Origin: Cheilinus undulatus
Lineage: Eukaryota > Chordata > Actinopteri > Labriformes > Labridae
DNA: 64,000 nucleotides
Assembly: GCF_018320785.1 (NCBI RefSeq)
Contig: NC_054868.1
Coordinates: 398,885-462,884 of the forward strand
Direction of reading: 5' to 3'
Made by a program: the position numbers and the translations under genes. A model generated the notes under the pieces. It saw nothing but the letters and a program-made list of their open reading frames with translations. It did not search any database and was not told the origin of the DNA. Within the stretch, counting starts at the first letter, position 1. Each line of letters opens with the position of its first letter. Below, piece by piece: positions 1 through 11,100 of this stretch.

Positions 1-528
1 GCCCCTTGTCCTCCCTATTTTTGCCCATTTTAAGCTGCCTTTTCTCCATTAAATATCACACCATTTCCTACTTTTATGCTCATTTTTGCCATTTCTTTTT
101 GCCACTTTTTCACCTTTTTCTTGCCACTTTTTTGCCCATTTAAGCTACATTTTACCATTAAATAACAATTGTTTCTTGTTTCTTGCCCTGTTTTGCCACC
201 CGTTTTTGCCACTTTTATCCCATTTTCTCCATTTTCACCATTTTTTGCACCTTTAAGCTACCTGTTGCCATTAAGTACCACACTGTTTCCTACTTTTTTT
301 TGCCACTTTTATTCTATTTTGCGCCTTTAATCTACTTTTGCCATTCACTACCACTTGTTTCATTTTTTTCCCCCATTTTTGCCACTCTTGTCACTCTTCT
401 TTCATTTTTCTTTTGCCGCGTTTTTGCCACTTTTGGACCACATTTTTTTCACCTCTAACTTGTTTTTTTTTTTTTTTTTTTTGGTCCCTTCCCACCCATT
501 TTTGCTACTTTCTGACCCTTTTCCACTT

Positions 529-565
<37 letters not shown>

Positions 566-812
566 ATTTTATTTAAGGGTGCCTTTCCTGACACTCAAGG
601 TCACCTTACAAAAAGTACAAAAAAGTGCATTAAAACTTTTTCTCTCCATATTTAGCCCTCGTCATCCATTTGTGCTGCTTTCTGACAATTTTTCCCACCT
701 TTAACTTATTGTTATTGCTACTTCAAGCTGTTTTTGCCACTTTCCACCACTTAGATTGTGGCTCTTGTCAAGGTATTTTTCGATAATTTGGCTCTTTGGT
801 TCAGTAACACTG
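1..812. mobile_element. T-rich hAT-like non-autonomous element, end A (other end outside window)
   Basis: Most of the stretch is a degenerate tandem repeat built from TTTTTGCCACTTTT, GCCCATTTAAGCTACC and GCCATTAAATACCAC. It closes with a unique tail that includes GATTGTGGCTCTTG and ends in CAGTAACACTG at 812. The same tail ends the complete copy at 61148-62720, which has CAG-type terminal inverted repeats and an 8-bp target duplication. By analogy this copy ends at 812, and 813-820 (AACTAAAG) would be its target duplication; the left end is not in the window. No transposase is visible. An (TAA)n retroposon tail is nested inside. ORFs here are low-complexity artefacts. Assignment to hAT is inference from termini and duplication length. 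Confidence 0.6.
529..625 (-). mobile_element. Retroposon 3' tail fragment with (TAA)n
   Basis: A run of TAA triplets is followed by TACATTTTATTTAAGGG and GACACTCAAGGTCACC. Read on the minus strand this is the familiar tail of vertebrate LINE/SINE elements: a segment resembling a GCGC/TATAAATAAA end, then an (ATT)n run. A second copy lies at 41364-41475. The fragment sits inside the T-rich hAT-like element, so it inserted there or was carried with it. The family is not resolved. Confidence 0.5.
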
Positions 813-1050
813 AACTAAAGCGTACCTGATATAAAAAGGTAAAAATAAAAAAAAAATCCACCCCTAATCATCTAATCCTGATATTTCAGCGTTATAATTG
901 GGTTTAGGATAGGCTATCAAATTAGGAGATAACTATGTCATGATTACAAAATAATCACATTCATTCATTTTATATGAATCTAAAAAAATGTCTGTCAAAG
1001 AAAACAATCTAAAATCCAAACCATTTTCAAATTATGAGCAAAAAAAGCCA

Positions 1051-2789
1051 GAAATCTGACGTTAATCTCTAAAATCTGACGTTAATCTCTAAAATCTGAC
1101 GTTAATCTCTAAAATCTAAGGTCAATCTCTAAAATCTGAGATTTATCTCTAAAAATCTGACGTTAATCTCTAAAATCAGAGATCAATCTCTAAAATCTGA
1201 TGTTAATCTCTAATATCCGAGATTGATCTCTAAAATCTGACGCTAATCTCTAGAATCAGACGTCAATCTCTAAAATCTGACGTTAATCTCTAAAATCCGA
1301 GATCAATCTCTAAAATCTGATGTTAATCTCTAATATCCGAGATTAATCTCTAATATCTGGCGCCAATCTCTGAGATTAATCTCTAAAATCTGACGGAAAT
1401 CTCTAAAATCTGACATTAATCTCTAAAATCTGGCGTTAATCTCTAAAATCTGATTGATCTCTAAAATCCGATTTTAATCTCTGAAATCCAACATTAATCT
1501 CTAAAATCTGATGTTAATCTCTAATATCCGAGATTAATCTCTAATATCTGGCGCCAATCTCTGAGATTAATCTCTAAAATCTGACATTAATCTCTAAAAT
1601 CTGGCGTTAATCTCTAAAATCTGAGATTGATCTCTAAAATCCGATTTTAATCTCTGAAATCCAACATTAATCTCTAAAATCTGACGTTAATCTCTAAAAT
1701 CCGAGATCAATCTCTAAAATCTGACATTAATCTCTGAAATCAGACATTAATCTCTGAAATCTGACGTTAATCTCTGAAGTCTGAGATCAATCTCTAAAAT
1801 CTGACTTTAATCTCTGAAATCAGACATTAATCTCTGAAATCTGACATTAATCTCTGAAATCTGACATTAATCTCTGAAATCTGACGTTAATCTCTGAAAT
1901 CTGACATTAATCTCTGAAATCTGACATTAATCTCTGAAATCTGACATTAATCTCTGAAATCTGACATTAATCTTTGAAATCTGACATTAATCTCTAAAAT
2001 CTGAGATCAATCTCTGAAATCTGACATTAATCTTTGAAATCTGACATTAATCTCTAAAATCTGACGTTAATCTCTAAAATCTGAGATCAATCTCTGAAAT
2101 CTGACGTTAATCTCTGAAATCTGACATTAATCTCTAAAATCTGACGTTAATCTCTAAAATCTGAGATCAATCTCTAAAATCTGACTTTAATCTCTGAAAT
2201 CTGACATCAATCTCTAAAAGCTGATGTTAATCTCTAAAATCTGATGTTAATCTCTAAAATCTGACGTTAATCTCTAAAATCTGAGATCAATCTCTAAAAT
2301 CTGACGTTAATCTCTAAAATCTGATGTTAATCTCTAAAATCTGACGTTAATCTCTAAAATCTGAGATCAATCTCTGAAATCTGACGTTAATCTCTGAAAT
2401 CTGACATTAATCTCTAAAATCTGACGTTAATCTCTAAAATCTGAGATCAATCTCTGAAATCTGACGTTAATCTCTAAAATCTGAGATCAATCTCTAAAAT
2501 CTGACTTTAATCTCTAAAATCTGACGTTAATCTCTAAAATCTGAGATCAATCTCTGAAATCTGACGTTAATCTCTGAAATCTGACATTAATCTCTAAAAT
2601 CTGACGTTAATCTCTGAAATCTGACATTAATCTCTAAAATCTGACGTTAATCTCTAAAATCTGAGATCAATCTCTAAAACCTGACTTTAATCTCTGAAAT
2701 CTGACATCAATCTCTAAAATCTGATGTTAATCTCTAAAATCTGACGTTAATCTCTAAAATCTGAGATCAATCTCTAAAATCTGACATTA
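1051..2789. repeat. 20-bp minisatellite, about 87 copies
   Basis: The unit is ATCTCTAAAATCTGACGTTA with variants GAGATCA, GACATTA and CTCTGAAAT. The period is exactly 20 bp, so the 60-base lines stay in register for long runs, with some slippage before 1600. Units with GACGTTA, GACATTA and GAGATCA recur in blocks, which points to higher-order duplication of several units. There is no coding potential. It lies upstream of the first TRIM gene. Confidence 0.95.
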
Positions 2790-3640
2790 TTCGCTGCCTG
2801 TCTTTCATGTAAAAATTCTGCCTGTAATGTCAGAATATTGACTTTAATCTTCAAACTCTGAATCTTCATTCTAATATTTTCAGATAAATCTTTGATTCTG
2901 TCTTTGATGTCGTTATTCTGCCTCTAATCTCAGAATTTTTACTTTCATCTTCAAACTTTGATTTTGTTCTAAAAATTCCAACATCAATCCTTAAACTTGG
3001 ACAATAATCTAAGAACTCTGATATTTCTCCTCAGAATTTCGACTTTAATTTTAGATTCTGAAAAAAGTTTTAATAATCTTCCTTTAAACCGAACCATTCT
3101 GGTACTTGTTTGATCCCTCTGTGTCCAAAATAAAAGGCATCCAGATTTTTATTAGTAATTATTTATTATCATTATCATATCTAATATTATTCTCTCTTAA
3201 TATCATTGCTGTTTCAGTCTCATTTTTAAAATATCAGACCAGCCTTTTCTGATCATTTTTACCCTAAAAAATAAATCCAACATAATTGTTGGAAGTGTTT
3301 TATTTTGAAATATGACTCCTCACCTCAGCTTAATAAATTATAACTCCTTCCTGTGACCACCAGAATGAACATGAGCACACCAGTGAGACAGGATGTGATT
3401 TAATTTAATTCAACAGCCACACAGAAACAAAATAAACTAAACCTGGGACAAGAAAAGGTCAGAAATGAAAAGTTAATTGAAGCTCACACTGACTGCTGGG
3501 GTTTGAGCTGTAGGAGGAGGATTCCTGCTGAGAAGGAGCTTTAATTCTTACCTGAGGAATCAACTTTATTCAAGCAAACACGTGTTTAATAGGTTTCAAT
3601 TCAGTATATGGGATCACAAAGCCCGGAATACGCTGATCCA
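2790..3640. other. AT-rich stretch, no gene seen
   Basis: The first 270 bases look like a decayed relative of the neighbouring array: CTGCCTGTAATGTCAG and CTGCCTCTAATCTCAG recur about 105 bp apart, with ACTTTAATCTTCAAACTC-like partners. The rest is unique AT-rich DNA with no convincing ORF, RNA gene or repeat termini. Confidence 0.5.
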
Positions 3641-3644
3641 CACT

Positions 3645-3720
3645 CACCAGTAGGTGGCGGTAATGCACCAGTTCTCTGTTTGTCAACCGTCAGTGCACGT
3701 CACCGAAGAAGAAGAAGAGA
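3645..3720. repeat. Probable fish interspersed repeat near the TRIM 5' exon
   Basis: The segment contains CAGTAGGTGGCGGTAATGCA, then a GTCAACCGTCAGTG stretch and a GAAGAAGAAGAAG run. I recall this combination (GGTGGCGGTAATGCACC followed by an AACCGCCA-like motif and a GAAGAAG tail) as a common dispersed repeat in fish genomes. The element class is not known to me. It directly precedes the candidate first exon of the TRIM gene and may lie in its promoter. Confidence 0.4.
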
Positions 3721-3721
3721 A

Positions 3722-3806
3722 GGTGTGACACTCCCGCCATGAGCAGCAGTCGGACCAGAGTCTAAAGAAATATCCACAGAGTCCGTTATCCAGGTTTTAG
3801 ATGGAG
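3722..3806 (+). other. Candidate 5' exon of the first TRIM gene
   Basis: An ATGGAG ends exactly at a strong donor (GTGAGTACC from 3807). The main TRIM exon begins immediately after a CTCTCAG acceptor at 15222 with ATGTCTGCT. Joining them gives Met-Glu-Met-Ser-Ala-Ala in frame, so translation could start two codons earlier in this exon. A short upstream ORF of eight codons (3739-3765) precedes it. The left exon edge is unknown. The link across about 11.4 kb of minisatellite is inference; only transcript data would settle it. Confidence 0.35.
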
Positions 3807-3970
3807 GTGAGTACCGCGGAGGTTTCCTTTGTTTAGAGAACTTTAATTATCAGAGTCAAACTTTATTAACAACTGAGCAGAGCTCAGAGACAACAGACCT
3901 GCTCCACTCTCACCGAGTCTGCGCCATGTTGGTTTCAACGCACGTCACTAAAAGAGGACATGCGCAGTTT

Positions 3971-4947
3971 TTATAGTTAAAAAGACTCCGTTAAATCTAC
4001 CCAGGTACACATTTTAGATAAAAGACTCAGTTAAATCTACCCAGGTACACATTTTAGATAAAAGACTCAGTTAAATCTACCCAGGTACACATTTTAGATA
4101 AAAGACTCAGTTAAATCTACCCAGGTACACATTTTAGATAAAAGACTCAGTTAAATCTACCCAGGTACACATTTTAGTTAAAAAGACTCAGTTAAATCTA
4201 CCCAGGTACACATTTTAGATAAAAGACTCAGTTAAATCTACCCAGGTACACATTTTAGATAAAAGACTCAGTTAAATCTACCCAGGTACACATTTTAGTT
4301 AAAAAGACTCAGTTAAATCTACCCAGGTACACATTTTAGTTAAAAAGACTCAGTTAAATCTACCCAGGTACACATTTTAGATAAAAGACTCAGTTAAATC
4401 TACCCAGGTACACATTTTAGATAAAAGACTCAGTTAAATCTACCCAGGTACACATTTTAGTTAAAAAGACTCAGTTAAATCTACCCAGGTACACATTTTA
4501 GTTAAAAAGACTCAGTTAAATCTACCCAGGTACACATTTTAGATAAAAGACTCAGTTAAATCTACCCAGGTACACATTTTAGTTAAAAAGACTCAGTTAA
4601 ATCTACCCAGGTACACATTTTAGATAAAAGACTCAGTTAAATCTACCCAGGTACACATTTTAGATAAAAGACTCAGTTAAATCTACCCAGGTACACATTT
4701 TAGATAAAAGACTCAGTTAAATCTACCCAGGTACACATTTTAGATAAAAGACTCAGTTAAATCTACACAGGTACACATTTTAGTTAAAAAGACTCAGTTA
4801 AATCTACACAGGTACACATTTTAGATAAAAAGACTCAGTTAAATCTACACAGGTACACATTTTAGTTAAAAAGACTCAGTTAAATCTACACAGGTACACA
4901 TTTTAGTTAAAAAGACTCAGTTAAATTTACCCAGGTACACATTTTAG
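3971..4947. repeat. 40/41-bp minisatellite, about 24 copies
   Basis: Each unit reads GACTCAGTTAAATCTACCCA followed by GGTACACATTTTAGATAAAA. Two length forms alternate: TTTTAGATAAAAGA (40 bp) and TTTTAGTTAAAAAGA (41 bp). The last units carry CTACACAGG instead of CTACCCAGG. Copies are nearly identical, so the expansion is recent. It lies inside the presumed first intron of the TRIM gene. Confidence 0.95.
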
Positions 4948-5127
4948 CTCCAGAAACACATTAACCAACATAAAAATGAAAGTCTAAAGGGTTTACCTCC
5001 ATAGTTTGAAAGAGGATTAGAACACTTTCAGATTTTCCAGACAAGAAGTTCAAGAACAGTAGGAAATTTTAAGGGCCATAAAGTGACGTAGAGAAAAAAC
5101 CCCAGTATTTCTCTAAAAGTGGTTTTA

Positions 5128-8100
5128 CACTAAAATGTGAGGACTGTTATGGACTACAACTAGACTAAAATGTGAGGACTGTTATGGACTAAAACTAGAC
5201 TAAAATGTGAGGACTGTTATGGACTAAAACTAGACTAAAATGTGAGGACTGTTATGGACTAAACTAGACTAAAATGTGAGGACTGTTATGGACTAAAACT
5301 AGACTAAAATGTGAGGACTGTTATGGACTAAAACTAGACTAAAATGTGAGGACTGTTATGGACTAAAACTAGACTAAAATGTGAGGACTGTTATGGACTA
5401 AAACTAGACTAAAATGTGAGGACTGTTATGGACTAAAACTAGACTAAAATGTGAGGACTGTTATGGACTAAAACTAGACTAAAATGTGAGGACTGTTATG
5501 GACTAAAACTAGACTAAAATGTGAGGACCGTTATGGACTAAAACTAGACTAAAATGTGAGGACTGTTATGGACTAAAACTAGACTAAAATGTGAGGACTG
5601 TTATGGACTAAAACTAGACTAAAATGTGAGGACTGTTATGGACTAAAACTAGACTAAAATGTGAGGACTGTTATGGACTAAAACTAGACTAAAATGTGAG
5701 GACTGTTATGGACTAAAACTAGACTAAAATATGAGGACTGTTATGGACTAAAACTAGACTAAAATGTGAGGACTGTTATGGACTTAAACTAGACTAAAAT
5801 GTGAGGACTGTTATGGACTAAAACTAGACTAAAATGTGAGGACTGTTATGGACTAAAACTAGACTAAAATGTGAGGACTGTTATGGACTTAAACTAGACT
5901 AAAATGTGAGGACTGTTATGGACTAAAACTAGACTAAAATGTGAGGACTGTTATAGACTAAAACTAGACTAAAATGTGAGGACTGTTATGGACTAAAACT
6001 AGACTAAAATGTGAGGGCTGTTATGGACTAAAACTAGACTAAAATGTGAGGACTGTTATGGACTAAAATTAGACTAAAATGTGAGGACTGTTATGGACTA
6101 AAACTAGACTAAAATGTGAGGACCGTTATAGACTAAAACTAGACTAAAATGTGAGGACCGTTATGGACTAAAACTAGACTAAAATGTGAGGACAGTTAAA
6201 GACTAAAATGTGAGGACTGTTATGGACTAAAACTAGACTAAAATGTGAGGACTGTTATGGACTAAAACTAGACTAAAATGTGAGGACTGTTATGGACTAA
6301 AACTAGACTAAAATGTGAGGACTGTTATGGACTAAAACTAGACTAAAATGTGAGGACCGTTATGGACTAAAACTAGACTAAAATGTGAGGACTGTTATGG
6401 ACTAAAACTAGACTAAAATGTGAGGACTGTTATGGACTAAAACTAGACTAAAATGTGAGGACTGTTATGGACTAAAACTAGACTAAAATGTGAGGACTGT
6501 TATGGACTAAAACTAGACTAAAATGTGAGGACTGTTATGGACTAAAACTAGACTAAAATGTGAGGACTGTTATGGACTAAAACTAGACTAAAATGTGAGG
6601 ACTGTTATGGACTAAAACTAGACTAAAATGTGAGGACTGTTATGGACTAAAACTAGACTAAAATCTGAGGACTGTTATGGACTAAAACTAGACTAAAATG
6701 TGAGGACTGTTATGGACTAAAACTGGACTAAAATATGAGGACTGTTATGGACTAAAACTAGACTAAAATCTGAGGACTGTTATGGACTAAAACTAGACTA
6801 AAATGTGAGGACTGTTATGGACTAAAACTAGACTAAAATGTGAGGACTGTTATGGACTAAAACTGGACTAAAATGTGAGGACTGTTATGGACTAAAACTA
6901 GACTAAAATGTGAGGACTGTTATGGACTAAAACTAGACTAAAATGTGAGGACTGTTATGGACTAAAACTAGACTAAAATGTGAGGACTGTTATGGACTAA
7001 AACTAGACTAAAATGTGAGGACTGTTATGGACTAAAACTAGACTAAAATGTGAGGACTGTTATGGACTAAAACTAGACTAAAATGTGAGGACTGTTATGG
7101 ACTAAAACTAGACTAAAATGTGAGGACTGTTATGGACTAAAACTAGACTAAAATATGAGGACTGTTATGGACTAAAACTAGACTAAAATGTGAGGACTGT
7201 TATGGACTAAAACTAGACTAAAATGTGAGGACCGTTATGGACTAAAACTAGACTAAAATGTGAGGACTGTTATGGACTAAAACTAGACTAAAATGTGAGG
7301 ACTGTTATGGACTAAAACTAGACTAAAATGTGAGGACTGTTATGGACTAAAACTAGACTAAAATGTGAGGACTGTTATGGACTAAAACTAGACTAAAATG
7401 TGAGGACTGTTATGGACTAAAACTAGACTAAAATGTGAGGACCGTTATGGACTAAAACTAGACTAAAATGTGAGGACCGTTATGGACTAAAATGTGAGGA
7501 CTGTTATGGACTAAAACTAGACTAAAATGTGAGGACCGTTATGGACTAAAACTAGACTAAAATGTGAGGACTGTTATGGACTAAAACTAGACTAAAATGT
7601 GAGGACTGTTATGGACTAAAACTAGACTAAAATGTGAGGACTGTTATGGACTAAAACTAGACTAAAATGTGAGGACTGTTATGGACTAAAACTAGACTAA
7701 AATGTGAGGACTGTTATGGACTAAAACTAGACTAAAATGTGAGGACTGTTATGGACTAAAACTAGACTAAAATATGAGGACTGTTATGGACTAAAACTAG
7801 ACTAAAATGTGAGGACTGTTATGGACTAAAACTAGACTAAAATGTGAGGACTGTTATGGACTAAAACTAGACTAAAATGTGAGGACTGTTATGGACTAAA
7901 ACTAGACTAAAATGTGAGGACTGTTATGGACTAAAACTAGACTAAAATGTGAGGACTGTTATGGACTAAAACTAGACTAAAATGTGAGGACTGTTATGGA
8001 CTAAAACTAGACTAAAATGTGAGGACTGTTATGGTCTAAAACTAGACTAAAATGTGAGGACTGTTATGGACTAAAACTAGACTAAAATGTGAGGACTGTT

Positions 8101-11100
8101 ATGGACTAAAACTAGACTAAAATGTGAGGACTGTTATGGACTAAAACTAGACTAAAATGTGAGGACTGTTATGGACTAAAACTAGACTAAAATGTGAGGA
8201 CTGTTATGGACTAAAACTAGACTAAAATGTGAGGACTGTTATGGTCTAAAACTAGACTAAAATGTGAGGACTGTTATGGACTAAAACTAGACTAAAATGT
8301 GAGGACTGTTATGGACTAAAACTAGACTAAAATGTGAGGACTGTTATGGACTAAAACTAGACTAAAATGTGAGGACTGTTATGGACTAAAACTAGACTAA
8401 AATGTGAGGACTGTTATGGACTAAAACTAGACTAAAATGTGAGGACTGTTATGGACTAAAACTAGACTAAAATGTGAGGACTGTTATGGACTAAAACTAG
8501 ACTAAAATGTGAGGACTGTTATGGACTAAAACTAGACTAAAATGTGAGGACTGTTATGGACTAAAACTAGACTAAAATGTGAGGACTGTTATGGACTAAA
8601 ACTAGACTAAAATGTGAGGACTGTTATGGACTAAAACTAGACTAAAATGTGAGGACTGTTATGGACTAAAACTAGACTAAAATGTGAGGACTGTTATGGA
8701 CTAAAACTAGACTAAAATGTGAGGACTGTTATGGACTAAAACTAGACTAAAATGTGAGGACTGTTATGGACTAAAACTAGACTAAAATGTGAGGACTGTT
8801 ATGGACTAAAACTAGACTAAAATGTGAGGACTGTTATGGACTAAAACAAGACTAAAATGTGAGGACTGTTATGGACTAAAACTAGACTAAAATGTGAGGA
8901 CTGTTATGGACTAAAACTAGACTAAAATGTGAGGACTGTTATGGACTAAAACTAGACTAAAATGTGAGGACTGTTATGGACTAAAACTAGACTAAAATGT
9001 GAGGACTGTTATGGTCTAAAACTAGACTAAAATGTGAGGACTGTTATGGACTAAAACTGGACTAAAATGTGAGGACTGTTATGGACTAAAACTAGACTAA
9101 AATATGAGGACTGTTATGGTCTAAAACTGGACTAAAATATGAGGACTGTTATGGTCTAAAACTAGATTAAAATGTGAGGACTGTTATGGACTAAAACTGG
9201 ACTAAAATGTGAGGACTGTTATGGACTAAAACTAGACTAAAATGTGAGGACTGTTATGGACTAAAACTAGACTAAAATGTGAGGACTGTTATGGACTAAA
9301 ACTAGACTTAAATGTGAGGACTGTTATGGACTAAAACTAGACTAAAATGTGAGGACTGTTATGGACTAAAACTAGACTAAAATGTGAGGACTGTTATGGA
9401 CTAAAACTAGACTTAAATGTGAGGACTGTTATGGACTAAAACTAGACTTAAATGTGAGGACTGTTATGGACTAAAACTAGACTAAAATATGTGGACTGTT
9501 ATGGACTAAAACTAGACTAAAATGTGAGGACTGTTATGGACTAAAACTAGACTAAAATATGAGGACTGTTATGGACTAAAACTAGACTAAAATATGAGGA
9601 CTGTTATGGACTAAAACTAGACTAAAATGTGAGGACTGTTATGGACTAAAACTAGACTAAAATATGAGGACTGTTATGGACTAAAACTAGACTAAAATGT
9701 GAGGACTGTTATGGACTACAACTAGACTAAAATGTGAGGACTGTTATGGACTAAAACTAGACTAAAATGTGAGCACTGTTATGGACTAAAACTAGACAAA
9801 AATGTGAGGACTGTTATGGACTTAAACTAGACTAAAATGTGAGGACTGTTATGGACTAAAACTAGACTAAAATGTGAGGACTGTTATGGACTTAAACTAG
9901 ACTAAAATGTGAGGACTGTTATGGTCTAAAACTAGACTTAAATGTGAGGACTGTTATGGACTAAAACTAGACTAAAATATGAGGACTGTTATGGACTAAA
10001 ACTAGACTAAAATGTGAGGACTGTTATGGACTACAACTAGACTAAAATGTGAGGACTGTTTTGGACTAAAACTAGACTAAAATGTGAGGACTGTTATGGA
10101 CTTAAACTAGACTAAAATGTGAGGACTGTTATGGTCTAAAACTAGACTAAAATGTGAGGACTGTTATGGACTAAAACTAGACTAAAATGTGAGGACTGTT
10201 ATGGACTAAAACTAGACTAAAATATGAGGACTGTTATGGACTAAAACTAGACTAAAATGTGAGGACTGTTATGGACTAAAACTAGACTTAAATGTGAGGA
10301 CTGTTATGGACTAAAACTAGACTAAATTGTGAGGACTGTTATGGACTTAAACTAGACTAAAATGTGAGGACTGTTATGGACTAAAACTAGACTTAAATGT
10401 GAGGACTGTTATGGACTAAAACTAGACTAAAATGTGAGGACTGTTATGGACTAAAACTAGACTAAAATGTGAGGACTGTTATGGACTAAAACTAGACTTA
10501 AATGTGAGGACTGTTATGGACTAAAACTAGACTAAATTGTGAGGACTGTTATGGACTAAAACTAGACTAAAATATGGGGACTGTTATGGACTAAAACCAG
10601 ACTAAAATGTGAGGACTGTTATGGACTAAAACTAGACTAAAATGTGAGGACTGTTATGGACTAAAACTAGACTAAAATGTGAGGACTGTTATGGACTAAA
10701 ACTAGACTAAAATGTGAGGACTGTTATGGTCTAAAACCAGACTAAAATGTGGGGACTGTTATGGACTAAAACTAGACTTAAATGTGAGGACTGTTATGGA
10801 CTAAAACTAGACTAAAATGTGAGGACTGTTATGGACTAAAACTAGTCTAAAATGTGAGGACTGTTATGGTCTAAAACTAGACTAAAATGTGAGGACTGTT
10901 ATGGACTAAAACTAGACTAAAATGTGAGGACTGTTATGGACTAAACTAGACTAAAATGTGAGGACTGTTATGGACTAAAACTAGACTAAAATATGAGGAC
11001 TGTTATGGACTAAAACTAGACTAAAATATGAGGACTGTTATGGACTAAAACTAGACTAAAATGTGAGGACTGTTATGGACTAAAACTAGACTAAAATGTG

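Noticed and set aside
1051-2789. CRISPR-like array
   Set aside because: Units abut directly with no unique spacers, and the DNA is eukaryotic; it is a minisatellite. The same holds for every other array here.
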